Under the pieces are notes generated by a model, which ran no database searches, was not told the origin of the DNA, and worked only from the letters and a program-made list of their open reading frames with translations. From the NCBI RefSeq assembly GCF_001026905.1, contig NZ_LAQL01000002.1, positions 372,001-436,000 of the forward strand: a DNA stretch of 64,000 nt, in the 5' to 3' direction. This document shows, piece by piece, positions 8,491 to 17,370 of the stretch. Positions within the stretch are counted from its first letter, which is position 1. Each line of letters opens with the position of its first letter. The position numbers and the translations under genes were made by a program. This DNA is from Kiloniella spongiae (GTDB lineage Bacteria > Pseudomonadota > Alphaproteobacteria > Kiloniellales > Kiloniellaceae).

Positions 8491-9531
8491 TCACGAGGCT
8501 TCTTTTACTTCCTGGATCAGGTTCTCCAGAATTTTCTTCGCATTATCACGCGCAGCTGCTTTTTCTGCGTCGCTATAGGCATTTTCAACGATGTCATAGT
8601 AAGTGCCATGCAAATCTTTGCTTAGCTCCTTGAAACGGGCACGCTCTTCAGCATTAAGCGTTACGATCTTCATGTTTGGACGTTCTGCGATGATCTTGTC
8701 CATGTTTTCTTTATTGATTTTTAGTTGATAATCATGTGCAGCTTGCTCAGCAACTTTAATGGCTTTAAGGACCATTTCCTGCTTATCTTTGGATAAATCG
8801 TTAAACCATTTACTATTGGTAGAAACAGTACCGACGTACGGCTGTTGCCCAGGGAACATAAGAAAATCCTGAACTTCATGCCACTTCGCGTTATAGATGA
8901 AGTAAATCGGGTTCACCATGCCATCAATCGCTTTGAGTTGAAGTGCGCCATAAACTTCACCCCACGATAGTGGTGTTGGTGTTGCCCCAAATGTTTCATA
9001 GGTTTTTACCGGGATGGTCGATGTAAAGGTGCGGATTTTTTGACCTGCGAAATCCTCAGGGCTACGGATCGCTTTGTTCGCGCCCCAAGCCATTTCACCT
9101 TCGGAAATCATCGTCAGCAGCTTTAGGTTTGCCGCTTCGAAACGATCCGCCAAATCATTATAAATTGTTTTACTGCCGGTCAGTACTTTTCGAACCGTGT
9201 CTGTATCAGTTCCCAAAACATAGGGCACACTCAAAGCCTGTACTTCAGGAATATAAGACCCCAAATGTCCCGTCCCGACAGATACGAATTGCACAGTACC
9301 GTTTGCAGTTAACTCAACAATATCGTTTTCTGTGCCCAGTTGTCCGTAATAGTAGATTTTGACACGAATATCCCCATCTGATTCTTTTTTGAGCGTATCC
9401 GCAAAAGTTTGCGCAAAAATGTCCTGAACATCATTTCGATCCTCTTCTGAAGCAAACTTCCATGTCTCTGCGCTTGCCCCAAAACTAATTACAGTTGAAA
9501 GCAGCCCTGCTAATAATATTTTCATTTTCAT
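8491..9531 (-). CDS. dctP: TRAP transporter solute-binding protein, DctP type
   Basis: 346 residues with an N-terminal signal peptide (MKMKILLAGL core ending GASAETW). The mature part follows the DctP pattern: WKFASEEDRNDVQDIFAQ, then the helix with DIVELTANGTVQF, the binding-site region GQKIRTFTSTIPVKTYETFGATPTPLSWGEVYGALQLKAIDGMVNP, where the Arg (about 167) normally pairs with the substrate carboxylate. This conserved Arg argues for an organic acid ligand. First gene of dctPQM; the sensor kinase gene lies upstream after a 442-base gap. Confidence 0.95.
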   Translation of the reverse strand: MKMKILLAGLLSTVISFGASAETWKFASEEDRNDVQDIFAQTFADTLKKESDGDIRVKIYYYGQLGTENDIVELTANGTVQFVSVGTGHLGSYIPEVQALSVPYVLGTDTDTVRKVLTGSKTIYNDLADRFEAANLKLLTMISEGEMAWGANKAIRSPEDFAGQKIRTFTSTIPVKTYETFGATPTPLSWGEVYGALQLKAIDGMVNPIYFIYNAKWHEVQDFLMFPGQQPYVGTVSTNSKWFNDLSKDKQEMVLKAIKVAEQAAHDYQLKINKENMDKIIAERPNMKIVTLNAEERARFKELSKDLHGTYYDIVENAYSDAEKAAARDNAKKILENLIQEVKEAS

Positions 9532-9973
9532 TCCTCAAATTTGGCCCATAGAGTTAAGGTGTTTATTTCGGATAAACTCCAACTCGCCACACCCAAAGTC
9601 GGTGCGAATTGAATCAAAAGAATCAAATTTGACGCTGTAAAATAATCAGGAATTAAATATAACTTTGGAAAAGCATGTAACTATTTTCCTAAGTTATCTG
9701 CCTCGCCCTTCTCTCCCAGCTCAAATACAAATCCATAATTATTTTTATGATTGGGATCTGCGCATGATTCATGCAGAGAAAGAGTAAAGCTTTACGAAGA
9801 TTTAATTAGTAAAAAAAATGATTTCTGAAGTTCAATTTACGCAATATTGAACTCAATTGAGCCGAATATAATCTACAAAGAATAGGTTTGGTTAATTGCG
9901 TGGAAATTTACAAAAATCTAAATTTCTGCCGATGTAAGAAGAAAATCGACACTTCACCAAGATTTCAACCTTT
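9532..9973. promoter_or_regulatory. Intergenic region upstream of dctP
   Basis: 442 A/T-rich bases between the sensor kinase gene and dctP, both on the minus strand, so it should hold the dctP promoter. Two small palindromes stand out as possible binding sites: GCATGATTCATGC (9762-9774) and GTAAAGCTTTAC (9784-9795). I looked for a sigma-54 -24/-12 element, expected if a DctD-like activator acted here, and found none with correct spacing. Confidence 0.4.
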
Positions 9974-11770
9974 TTATAAGGCAAGCGCGGATGAAGGAAC
10001 AACAGCCTCAAACTCAACAATAAATCTGGCCCCGGCCTTTTCCGTATTTTCTACACGTATGCTGCCACCAAAATCCTGGATGATGCCATAGCTGATCGAC
10101 AGACCTAGACCAACGCCTTTCCCAACTTCTTTAGTCGTAAAAAAGGGGTCAAAAATTTGATCCTTATTTTTAGGATCGATACCTGTTCCATTATCTTCGA
10201 CAATCACAATCGCAAGCTGGTCAATATGCCGGAGATAAACGGAAATTTTCTTCTCTCGTTGACCTTCCATGGCATCCGCAGCATTACGCAACAAGTTTAC
10301 AAAAACCTGCTCTAAGCGAACAAGGTCACCTTTGACAAAAACCGAAGCACCCAAATCCTGATAATGCAACTTAATTTCGCCCGGCTTCCAAACAGTCTCC
10401 ATCAAATTAATCGCGTTATTTAAAGCTTCTCTCAGATCGACTTCATGATACTCAACAGGTGCCTTCTGAGCGAAACTTTTCAGCTCGCCAGTAATGTTAC
10501 TCATTCTTTCGGTCAAAGAAGAAATCTCTACCAAAGACTCCTTCACGCTTTCTTTTTTCCCCTTGGCAAGAAGTAAGCGGGCACTCGCAGCGAAAGTCCT
10601 TATTGCCGCCATAGGCTGGTTAATCTCATGCGCAATCGCAGTAGACATCTGCCCCAGAGCCGCAAGTTTCCCTGTCTGGACTAGGTCTTCCTGTGTTTTA
10701 AGCAGTTGTGTTTCCGTTCGCTTTCTTTCGTCAATCTCTAACTGTAGCTTTTTATTGATAATCTGAAAGCGATCTGCCTGACGCGCCCGTTGAGCTGATC
10801 TCAGTTTTTCCCGACGCTCACGCAAAAAAAGGCTTCCCATAAAAACCAACGTCAACAGAACAGCCCCGATAATCCATGCGGTTCGCTGCTTCTCTTCGAC
10901 AAGATTCAGGGGAGTCAAAAAATGCATAACCCATCCAGGTTTCCCTGTATTCCGTTTCAGAGCGAGGTACTTTTGTCCTCCAACTTCGAAAACATCACCA
11001 TTAAAAACTTTATGAAGTCTTAGATTAAGGGGTAATAGTTCTGCGCCACCAAATTGACGGTTCCCTCTGATATTGGCCAAAGCCACATCATCTACGGGGG
11101 AAATAGTTCGATATCGCCAGTCATCCCGGCTAGAAAGAAAAACAACCCCGTTTTCATCTGTCACAAAGACATGCTCACCCCCATCATGCCATTGTCGCTG
11201 TAAGGGCCTCATATCAACCTTTGCAACGATAACACCTCTGACCCCGGTTTTATCGTGAACAGCGTGGGACATGAAGTAGCCAGGCACTCCTGTTGTTGCG
11301 CCAACAGCGAAGAAACCGGACTCACGGCCTTCAATGGCGTCTTTATAGTAAGGACGAAAGGCATAGTTATGCCCAACAAAAGATCTATCCTCTAGCCAGT
11401 TCGAAGCGGCAAGTGTGGTACCTTTGCTATTCAAAACATAAAGGACATCTGATTCTGCTTTTTGGTTAGTCGCTCTCAATGAACGGTTAACTGCTATTGC
11501 GACACCTCCTCGCCCATCGTTCTCACTCAATAGCTTTTTTATCCCCTCATCCCTCGAAAGAACAAAAGGAAGATAGCGATGTTTTTCCAGCGCAGAGCGT
11601 AATGTTCCTTGATACAGCGACAACCTTTCCTGCCCGACGATAGACAAATCACGCGTAGCAATAAGGCCGACCCAGTACCCTGCCCCATAAACAACAGCAA
11701 CCCCAAATACCAAAGCCCCTAACCAGAGTAAGAATACTTTCCATGAGATTTTTTTGGGTATTAAAGACAT
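9974..11770 (-). CDS. DctB-like membrane sensor histidine kinase
   Basis: 598 residues. Order of parts: membrane segment ~13-35; periplasmic double-Cache-like sensor ~40-295 (with SNWLEDRSFVGHNYAFRPYYKDA and GYFMSHAVHD, typical of DctB); second membrane segment ~300-318; coiled linker; HisKA domain with the phosphorylated His381 in AIAHEINQPMAAIRTFAASAR; HATPase domain with VNLLRNAADAM (N box), EDNGTGIDP (G1) and FTTKEVGKGVGLGLSISYGI (G2). DctB proteins sense C4-dicarboxylates and phosphorylate DctD. No response regulator gene is adjacent, so the partner must be elsewhere. Its place upstream of dctPQM suggests control of that transporter. Confidence 0.9.
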   Translation of the reverse strand: MSLIPKKISWKVFLLWLGALVFGVAVVYGAGYWVGLIATRDLSIVGQERLSLYQGTLRSALEKHRYLPFVLSRDEGIKKLLSENDGRGGVAIAVNRSLRATNQKAESDVLYVLNSKGTTLAASNWLEDRSFVGHNYAFRPYYKDAIEGRESGFFAVGATTGVPGYFMSHAVHDKTGVRGVIVAKVDMRPLQRQWHDGGEHVFVTDENGVVFLSSRDDWRYRTISPVDDVALANIRGNRQFGGAELLPLNLRLHKVFNGDVFEVGGQKYLALKRNTGKPGWVMHFLTPLNLVEEKQRTAWIIGAVLLTLVFMGSLFLRERREKLRSAQRARQADRFQIINKKLQLEIDERKRTETQLLKTQEDLVQTGKLAALGQMSTAIAHEINQPMAAIRTFAASARLLLAKGKKESVKESLVEISSLTERMSNITGELKSFAQKAPVEYHEVDLREALNNAINLMETVWKPGEIKLHYQDLGASVFVKGDLVRLEQVFVNLLRNAADAMEGQREKKISVYLRHIDQLAIVIVEDNGTGIDPKNKDQIFDPFFTTKEVGKGVGLGLSISYGIIQDFGGSIRVENTEKAGARFIVEFEAVVPSSALAL

Positions 11771-11817
11771 ATCATTTCAAGCGGATAGCAACATGCTGAT
11801 CAAAGATCTTAGTTTTG

Positions 11818-12258
11818 TTACAGTTTTTTATGAATAAGCTGATCAAGGGATGATAGAAAACGCGACCGATCCTGTTTTGTAAAAGCAGGTGAATAGCTTT
11901 TCACTTCACCGCTTTCGCGTAAGTTTGTCATTAGATCCCTGACAGCCAATGTCATTCCGATAGCATCTTCAGTAAAAATTTTTCCTTTTGGGTCTAACAC
12001 CTTTGCACCTTCTGCCACACAGCGGGAAGCGAGCGGAATATCCGCCGTTATAGCGATATCCCCCTGTTTAATATTTTCTGCAATCCAGATATCAGCAGCA
12101 TCAGGCTCTTCGGGGACGACGACTGATGTGACCAAAGGATGCCGACCATATCTGAGCCAAGTATTGCTCACCATATGAACCTGAAGGTTATGCCGTTCGG
12201 CAACCTTCACGATCTCATCTTTTACCGGACAGGCATCACCATCTACATAAATTTCCAC
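11818..12258 (-). CDS. YaiI/YqxD family protein (DUF188)
   Basis: 146 residues, cytoplasmic. It opens with the family signature YVDGDACPVKDEI, and contains VPEEPDAADIWIAENIKQGDIAITADIPLASRC, a PIN-like acidic pattern, and GMTLAVRDLMTNLRESGE. The family is widespread (UPF0178) and has a nuclease-like fold, but no function is established. Length is normal. It lies between the sensor kinase gene and speE with no obvious coupling. Confidence 0.92.
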   Translation of the reverse strand: MEIYVDGDACPVKDEIVKVAERHNLQVHMVSNTWLRYGRHPLVTSVVVPEEPDAADIWIAENIKQGDIAITADIPLASRCVAEGAKVLDPKGKIFTEDAIGMTLAVRDLMTNLRESGEVKSYSPAFTKQDRSRFLSSLDQLIHKKL

Positions 12259-12353
12259 CGCGTGCTCCGTCTTAAACTTCTATCTCGGGCATTAGATCTA
12301 AATAACCATACTGAGCTTTGATCAGAAGCAACCATTCTATTTAATTCATCAAA

Positions 12354-13253
12354 TTATTGATTCTTCTTGTCAAAACCCAGTTCATTCTTCCACCAGTTTG
12401 GAAGAGCAAAAGCACCTTTATGAACCGCTGCATTATAATGTTTGCCATCATGCTCGGCATAGGGGTTTGAATAATTATAACCATCTTTACTATAGAGGAA
12501 AAAACCGAATTCGGCTCCAGGATACATCGGAACAATCGAACGATAGACATCCAAGTGGGGAAAGAAGCGACCACTGCGCATAATCTCGAGTAAACTGTGA
12601 TCTTCTTCACTAGAGGCTTCCTGCAAGAACCTGATACGATCTTTCCCAATAAAGACGCTATCAGAATCGATGCAAACACCGTCATCTTTAAGAATGGCAA
12701 CCAAGTTATCCAAAAATTCTTCAGTAAAGAGACTGGCTGACGGTCCCACTGGCTCAGTAATATCCATGAAGATAAGATCAAATTGTTCTTTTCGATCCAA
12801 TGCCTCGATGACATATCGTGCGGCATCATCACAGATCAATTCAACCCGGGGATCATCATAATCCCCGTTAATCGCCAAGTATTCGTTGCTAAGTTCAATA
12901 ACACGGCGATCTATTTCAGCCATAACAACCTTCTCAATATTGCCATGAACCAGGAGTTCCCGAAGCAGCCCTCCATCACCACCACCAACAATTAACGCGC
13001 GCAAGTTCTCCCGCTTACGTCCCAGCACGGGGACATGAACAGCCATCTCATGATAGATAAACTCATCCGCTTCTGATGCCTGGATTAGATCATCCAAAAT
13101 CAGAACACGTCCGAAATCCTTGTGATCATAAATTTCAATTTTTTGGAACGGACTTTGCTCGCTGTGCAAAAGCTCCATCTTCATAGCATGCGTAAAGCCA
13201 ATCGCCCCGGGATCTTCATGCCACCATGTACTAAAATCAATTTTATCAGCCAA
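12354..13253 (-). CDS. speE: Spermidine/polyamine aminopropyltransferase
   Basis: Spermidine synthase family: transfers an aminopropyl group from decarboxylated S-adenosylmethionine to putrescine. The sequence shows the N-terminal beta domain with YDHKDFGRVLILDDLIQASEADEFIYHEMAVH, the nucleotide-binding GGGDGGLLREL, EIDRRVIELS, and the active-site IFMDITEPVGPSASLFTEEF (a variant of the usual DxxDP motif). I place the start at a TTG (13251-13253), just behind a G-rich GGGGGCGAG; the GTG 45 bases further upstream has no ribosome site. That gives 299 residues. Divergent from the acetyltransferase gene at 13465. Confidence 0.88.
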   Translation of the reverse strand: MADKIDFSTWWHEDPGAIGFTHAMKMELLHSEQSPFQKIEIYDHKDFGRVLILDDLIQASEADEFIYHEMAVHVPVLGRKRENLRALIVGGGDGGLLRELLVHGNIEKVVMAEIDRRVIELSNEYLAINGDYDDPRVELICDDAARYVIEALDRKEQFDLIFMDITEPVGPSASLFTEEFLDNLVAILKDDGVCIDSDSVFIGKDRIRFLQEASSEEDHSLLEIMRSGRFFPHLDVYRSIVPMYPGAEFGFFLYSKDGYNYSNPYAEHDGKHYNAAVHKGAFALPNWWKNELGFDKKNQ

Positions 13254-13464
13254 CTGCTCGCCCCCATTCAAAAATATCAACGACGTATAGTAAAGCACGA
13301 CCAGCTACACAATCATAGAGAATGTATCAGGCAATATTAATGGTACTCTCAGCTTATAAAGCGGCTCTATTATTAATTAACAAATGGCCCTACAAGCCAG
13401 ATCCGTTTTATGGGATCCGTTTCAGGACTAGTTACAGGCAACACCACCATACGGATGACAAAAA

Positions 13465-14211
13465 ATGTGTACGAATTCTCTCGGCCAGCCAATCGGCCCA
13501 ATTGTGAAAAATTGGACAGAACCTAAGCGACCGATTCTCATGATAATGGACGGTCATTACTGTAAACTGGAGAAACTAAATCCTCTTCGCCATACAGAAG
13601 ATCTCTTTGAAGCAAACTCTCTTAGCAAAGAGGATGGAATATGGGCCTATCTTGCCTATGGTCCATTTGACAAACTCGAAAGCTATCAAGAGTGGGTTAT
13701 AGATATGGCAGCAAAAAGCGATCCGCTTTTTTATGCAATCGTTGATAAAAAAACGGACAAAGCACTTGGTGTCGCAAGTTATCTTCGTATCACACCAACA
13801 GCAGGCTCTTTAGAAGTTGGCCATATTAACTTTTCCCCTGCGCTCCAAAAAACGGTTATGGCGACAGAGGCAATGTATCTAATGATGCGTCATGTTTTTG
13901 TTGAACTTGGTTATCGGCGCTACGAATGGAAATGCAATGCATTGAACGAAGGTTCAAAAATTGCTGCAAAACGTTTAGGCTTTACCTACGAAGGCACTTT
14001 CAGACAAGCAGGAGTCGTCAAAGGAAGAAACAGAGATACAGCCTGGTTCTCTATTCTTGATCACGAATGGCCCATCATGGATCAGGCTTTTTCTCGCTGG
14101 CTTGCTAAAGATAACTTTACAGCTGATAGTCAACAGCTCACCAGCTTATCCGATTTTGTCAAAGAGATCCGGCAAGAACAGGCTGCGCAAACGACTAAAT
14201 CCATAACTTAA
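13465..14211 (+). CDS. GNAT acetyltransferase, RimJ/RimL type
   Basis: 248 residues. The GNAT fold is visible from about residue 32 on: the acceptor loop region GHYCKLEKLNPLRH, the strand GVASYLRITPTAGSLEVGHINFSPALQ with the RimJ/RimL-type insertion, then YRRYEWKCNALNEGSKIAAKRLGFTYEGTFRQAGVVKGRNRDTAWFSI, which is the C-terminal motif of ribosomal-protein or aminoacyl N-acetyltransferase relatives. Acetyl-CoA is the donor; the acceptor is unknown. Its stop overlaps the end of the convergent nitroreductase gene by four bases. Confidence 0.88.
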   Translation: MCTNSLGQPIGPIVKNWTEPKRPILMIMDGHYCKLEKLNPLRHTEDLFEANSLSKEDGIWAYLAYGPFDKLESYQEWVIDMAAKSDPLFYAIVDKKTDKALGVASYLRITPTAGSLEVGHINFSPALQKTVMATEAMYLMMRHVFVELGYRRYEWKCNALNEGSKIAAKRLGFTYEGTFRQAGVVKGRNRDTAWFSILDHEWPIMDQAFSRWLAKDNFTADSQQLTSLSDFVKEIRQEQAAQTTKSIT

Positions 14212-14891
14212 TCAAACCAACTTGAAATAACATTGAGGCTTTTTTTATTTAAGGCTTCTTCGGGAACAGTTGCTGTCGTTGATGGGTGCCCTGCAACAAT
14301 GATCATAACTGGTTTCTCATGCTTGGGCCGGCCTAATAATTCTCTCAAAAAACCCATCGGACTAGGCGTGTGGGTCAGGGTTGCCAAACCGGCATTGTGC
14401 AAGGCCGTGATCAGAAAACCACACGCTAGTCCCACTGACTCCTGTATATAATAATGTTTGATTTTCTCGCCCGTATTGGCATCAATGTCATAATTCTGCT
14501 GGAAAACAACAATCAGATAGGGTGCAATTTCTAAAAAGGGTTTATTGGGGTCAGTTCCAAGCGGCGCCAAATCCTTTAGCCAGACTTCACCAGCCTTTCC
14601 GGCATAGAACTCTTCCTCTTCAACTTCCGCAGCTTTCCGTATTTTTCGTTTCATCTCCGGATTACTGACAATAGCAAAATGCCAGGGCTGCTTGTTAGCT
14701 CCAGATGGGGCCAAGCCGGCTGCCTGAACAGCATTTTCAATGATCTTCCGGTCAACTGACTTTGACGAGAAATCCCGGATCGTTCGACGCCCCTGCATCA
14801 ACTGAAGGAAGTCACGAGAACATTGCAACCTTTTTTCTTCTGAATAGTCAGGTAACCCGGCAAACGGTACGACTCGAAACTCTGCAGACAT
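14208..14891 (-). CDS. Nitroreductase-fold flavoprotein, iodotyrosine deiodinase-like
   Basis: 227 residues from the ATG at 14889-14891 (purine-rich GGGGGATAGG upstream; an earlier in-frame start adds a basic stretch that family members lack). FMN binding: RRTIRDFSSKSV (35-46) and APSGANKQPWHFAIV (61-75). The segment with Glu92, Tyr96 and Lys117 has the spacing (4 and 21) of the Glu-Tyr-Lys triad that grips the amino acid zwitterion in iodotyrosine deiodinase. HYYIQESVGLACGFLI and THTPSPMGFLRELLGRP are also typical of that subfamily. It therefore likely performs reductive dehalogenation of halotyrosines with FMN, or a related reduction. Activity is inferred, not shown. Confidence 0.82.
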   Translation of the reverse strand: MSAEFRVVPFAGLPDYSEEKRLQCSRDFLQLMQGRRTIRDFSSKSVDRKIIENAVQAAGLAPSGANKQPWHFAIVSNPEMKRKIRKAAEVEEEEFYAGKAGEVWLKDLAPLGTDPNKPFLEIAPYLIVVFQQNYDIDANTGEKIKHYYIQESVGLACGFLITALHNAGLATLTHTPSPMGFLRELLGRPKHEKPVMIIVAGHPSTTATVPEEALNKKSLNVISSWFD

Positions 14892-15140
14892 AACGCCTAT
14901 CCCCAATCTCTTTATCTTGAAACGATAGAAACGATTCCCCCTATATCCAATACTCAGAAAGATGCTTAGGATCGCTTCCTCAATAAGATTTTTCAAAAGA
15001 CTAACACAGTTAGGAAAAATGACCAGATCCCGGCATGTATACCTAGGAGGAGATCAAATCTGTATCAATACAGAGAACAAGTTAAAATCGATATGCAGTT
15101 AGTTATGAAAAATACACCCGTGAGCATCATTCTAAAAAAG

Positions 15141-15168
15141 AAAAAGACCCCTAAAAAGGGATCTTTTT
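15141..15168 (-). terminator. Terminator after tRNA-Gln
   Basis: AAAAAGACCCC/GGGATCTTTTT arms form a stem with an A/T loop just beyond the 3' end of the tRNA on the minus strand, followed by a T-run. Confidence 0.75.
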
Positions 15169-15171
15169 CGT

Positions 15172-15246
15172 TGGCTGGGACGGCAGGATTCGAACCTGCG
15201 AATGCCGCTACCAAAAAGCGGTGCCTTACCACTTGGCGACGTCCCA
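15172..15246 (-). tRNA. tRNA-Gln (anticodon UUG)
   Basis: Read on the minus strand, it starts TGGGACG and ends CGTCCCA plus an encoded GCCA tail. The anticodon stem CCGCT/AGCGG encloses the loop TTTTGGT, giving anticodon UUG. The T arm has the standard GGTTCGAATCC. The 75-base span includes the discriminator and CCA. A terminator follows directly. Confidence 0.95.
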
Positions 15247-15514
15247 TCAGATGTGGGAGAGAAAATAGCGTTACTTCCGAGGAAGTCAATGGTCGAATGC
15301 TATTTTTTATCACATTTTTTTAATTATTTTTTTTATCATTCTTTACGGATATTTACCTCTTTTAAACCTGAATGCTTTACCCCTTACCCTGATATTGATT
15401 ATCCTTATTTAAAATAGTGAGGGGTGATCAGATAAAACATGCCAATTAAGGCACCCACCCGGAGCAATTCTTGCTCTTGAAACGCCGAATCTAAAACACA
15501 GGGAACTGGAATTG

Positions 15515-16387
15515 ATGAGCGACGATAAGCTTAAGTCAGAAGACGAAAAGCCAACCAGCCGCAAATCGCGCCAGCAGACGACACGCAAGACCACTGCGAA
15601 AAAATCATCTGCCAAGTCGAAGCCTCAAGAAAAAAACACGTCAACTTCGACAAAGAAGCTTGCTGCAAAGAAAGCAACCACAGCAAAAAAAGCAGTTGCG
15701 AAAGCGAGCACTTCTGCAGATTCAAAATCAGCAGAGAACGAAAAAGCGTCTAACTCTCAGAAAAAGACAGGCCCTGTCGCTAAAACAGTTACGACAAAAG
15801 CAAAAAGAGTTCCGGAAAAAAGCAAGTCCGAGCCCACAAGCGCATCCACAAAAGGTGCACCAAAAATAACTGCACCCTCTATGTCAGGAACAACAAATAA
15901 AACAGATACAAAAATAGGGTCAGCAAACTCTGAAAAAAATATCCGTACCCCCAAAGGAAACATCAAATCCCCAACAGCGGATCCCAAAAACGCCATAACA
16001 CGCCCAAAGAAGGGCTATTCACTTGCAAAAATGATCACGGTTGCGGCGGTACTTTTCCTTGGCGTACTAGTGGTGTTCTTGATCGGTAAAGATTCAATTC
16101 TTACAGAACACACCGACGAAACTCCGCCGACAGTCGTAAAGGCGACAGATGATCCAAATCCAAATGCCAGCTCACCCTATGGCATGCGTGTTGAACAGTT
16201 AAAGGAAATTGAAGGATTGCTTGCAGACCTGAACTTTGACCCAGGCCGGATCGATGGTGAGATTGACCACGAAGCTGTAGCTGCAATTAGCCTATTCCAA
16301 GAAATTTCAGGTCTTCAGGTGGATGGAAAACCAACGCCAGATTTACTTGACGAGCTAAAAGCAGTCGATGAAATGCTTAGCAATTAA
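15515..16387 (+). CDS. Lys/Ala-rich single-span membrane protein with peptidoglycan-binding domain
   Basis: 290 residues. Residues 1-165 are low-complexity, very rich in Lys, Ala, Ser and Thr, with AAKK/TAKK-like repeats as in histone H1-like and other nucleic-acid-binding tails. One membrane span follows at about 172-190 (MITVAAVLFLGVLVVFLIG), preceded by Lys-Lys, so the tail should be cytoplasmic. The C-terminal ~75 residues (RVEQLKEIEGLLADLNFDPGRIDGEIDHEAVAAISLFQEISGL) are a PG_binding_1 domain, placed in the periplasm. I start at the ATG at 15515 rather than the TTG one codon earlier. Function unknown; a tether between nucleoid or RNA and the cell wall is an idea only. Convergent with ispE. 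Confidence 0.82.
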   Translation: MSDDKLKSEDEKPTSRKSRQQTTRKTTAKKSSAKSKPQEKNTSTSTKKLAAKKATTAKKAVAKASTSADSKSAENEKASNSQKKTGPVAKTVTTKAKRVPEKSKSEPTSASTKGAPKITAPSMSGTTNKTDTKIGSANSEKNIRTPKGNIKSPTADPKNAITRPKKGYSLAKMITVAAVLFLGVLVVFLIGKDSILTEHTDETPPTVVKATDDPNPNASSPYGMRVEQLKEIEGLLADLNFDPGRIDGEIDHEAVAAISLFQEISGLQVDGKPTPDLLDELKAVDEMLSN

Positions 16388-16412
16388 CGAACAAATCAAC
16401 TCGAAATAAGTG

Positions 16413-16443
16413 AGGTGTGTTCCCTCTCGGTAAGAACACACCT
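16413..16443. terminator. Terminator between convergent genes
   Basis: AGGTGTGTTC and GAACACACCT form a 10-bp stem with an 11-base loop between the peptidoglycan-binding protein gene and ispE. Confidence 0.7.
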
Positions 16444-16452
16444 TGTTTACCA

Positions 16453-17352
16453 CTAACTCAATACAGCGGGCTGTACCCACCACTCCTTGCGAGTGTTTCT
16501 AATTTCTGCCGCAGCCATCCTGGCAGCAACTTGACCTTCATAGAGACCATAACAAGTCGCACCACTTCCGGACATCCCTGCAAAAAGGCAATCTGGTCTG
16601 TCTTTTAAGGACCTGATACTATCAGAGATTATTGGCTCCAATCGTTGTGCAGGAGCCGCCAAGTCATTACCAGAAAAGTTCAGATAATCTATTAACTCTG
16701 GTAGATAACATGTCTTAGGCAATTCGGGCACAGCCTGTGAGAACTGGCCTTTCAATTCTCTAAAAATTTGCGGTGTGGACACCGGACATCCTGGATTAAC
16801 GAGTACACAGAAAAGATCAGGTAACCGAGGTCCTGTTTTTAAAACGTCCCCCACACCTTCCATCCATGACGATCTCTCCCTTAAACAGACAGGAACATCG
16901 GCTCCGATTTCGAGTGCGAGATTATCAAGATTATCAATCGCCTCGGGATCAACATTCCACAACCTCAAAAGCCCTCTAATGGTTGCAGCTGCATCTGCCG
17001 ATCCGCCACCAATACCAGATGATATAGGTAAATTTTTCTCTAGCGTTATGGTCGCACCTTTATCAACGCCTAAAAACTTTTGAAGTTTACGTGCAGCTTT
17101 GATGACAAGATTATCATCATCACGACTGATCCAATAATTCCTAGCCTCGTGATCACTCGCTCCAGCCAAATCGCTGCCGAAAGGCCCTGTAACTTGGAGA
17201 GAGAAATCAGAAGATGGCTCTATAAAAAGTTGGTCGCCAATGTTGGCAAAAACCACCAAGCTTTTCAGAAGATGATAGCCATCCCCCCGTTGCCCAGTAA
17301 CCTGCAAAGATAAATTTATCTTTGCAGGGGCAAATTCGATAATCTGTTTCAT
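16453..17352 (-). CDS. ispE: 4-diphosphocytidyl-2-C-methyl-D-erythritol kinase
   Basis: 299 residues, GHMP kinase family; phosphorylates CDP-methylerythritol in the non-mevalonate isoprenoid pathway. Visible motifs are the N-terminal FAPAKINLSLQVTGQRGDGYHLL with the substrate Lys and His, the ATP-binding glycine loop LPISSGIGGGSADAAATIRGLL at about 108-129, and the C-terminal AGMSGSGATCYGL. Length is typical. It lies 18 bases downstream of the TPR lipoprotein gene, a pairing seen in other alphaproteobacteria, and is probably cotranscribed. ispH of the same pathway is at 45 kb. Confidence 0.96.
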   Translation of the reverse strand: MKQIIEFAPAKINLSLQVTGQRGDGYHLLKSLVVFANIGDQLFIEPSSDFSLQVTGPFGSDLAGASDHEARNYWISRDDDNLVIKAARKLQKFLGVDKGATITLEKNLPISSGIGGGSADAAATIRGLLRLWNVDPEAIDNLDNLALEIGADVPVCLRERSSWMEGVGDVLKTGPRLPDLFCVLVNPGCPVSTPQIFRELKGQFSQAVPELPKTCYLPELIDYLNFSGNDLAAPAQRLEPIISDSIRSLKDRPDCLFAGMSGSGATCYGLYEGQVAARMAAAEIRNTRKEWWVQPAVLS

Positions 17353-17370
17353 CGAAACGGATCTATCCCA

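Noticed and set aside
9532-9973. Sigma-54 promoter for dctP
   Set aside because: Expected for DctB/DctD control, but no GG-N10-GC element with suitable flanks was found on the minus strand.
12341-12832. 163-codon minus-strand frame inside speE
   Set aside because: Overlaps speE in another frame; its translation is Met/Ile/Arg-rich without domain features.
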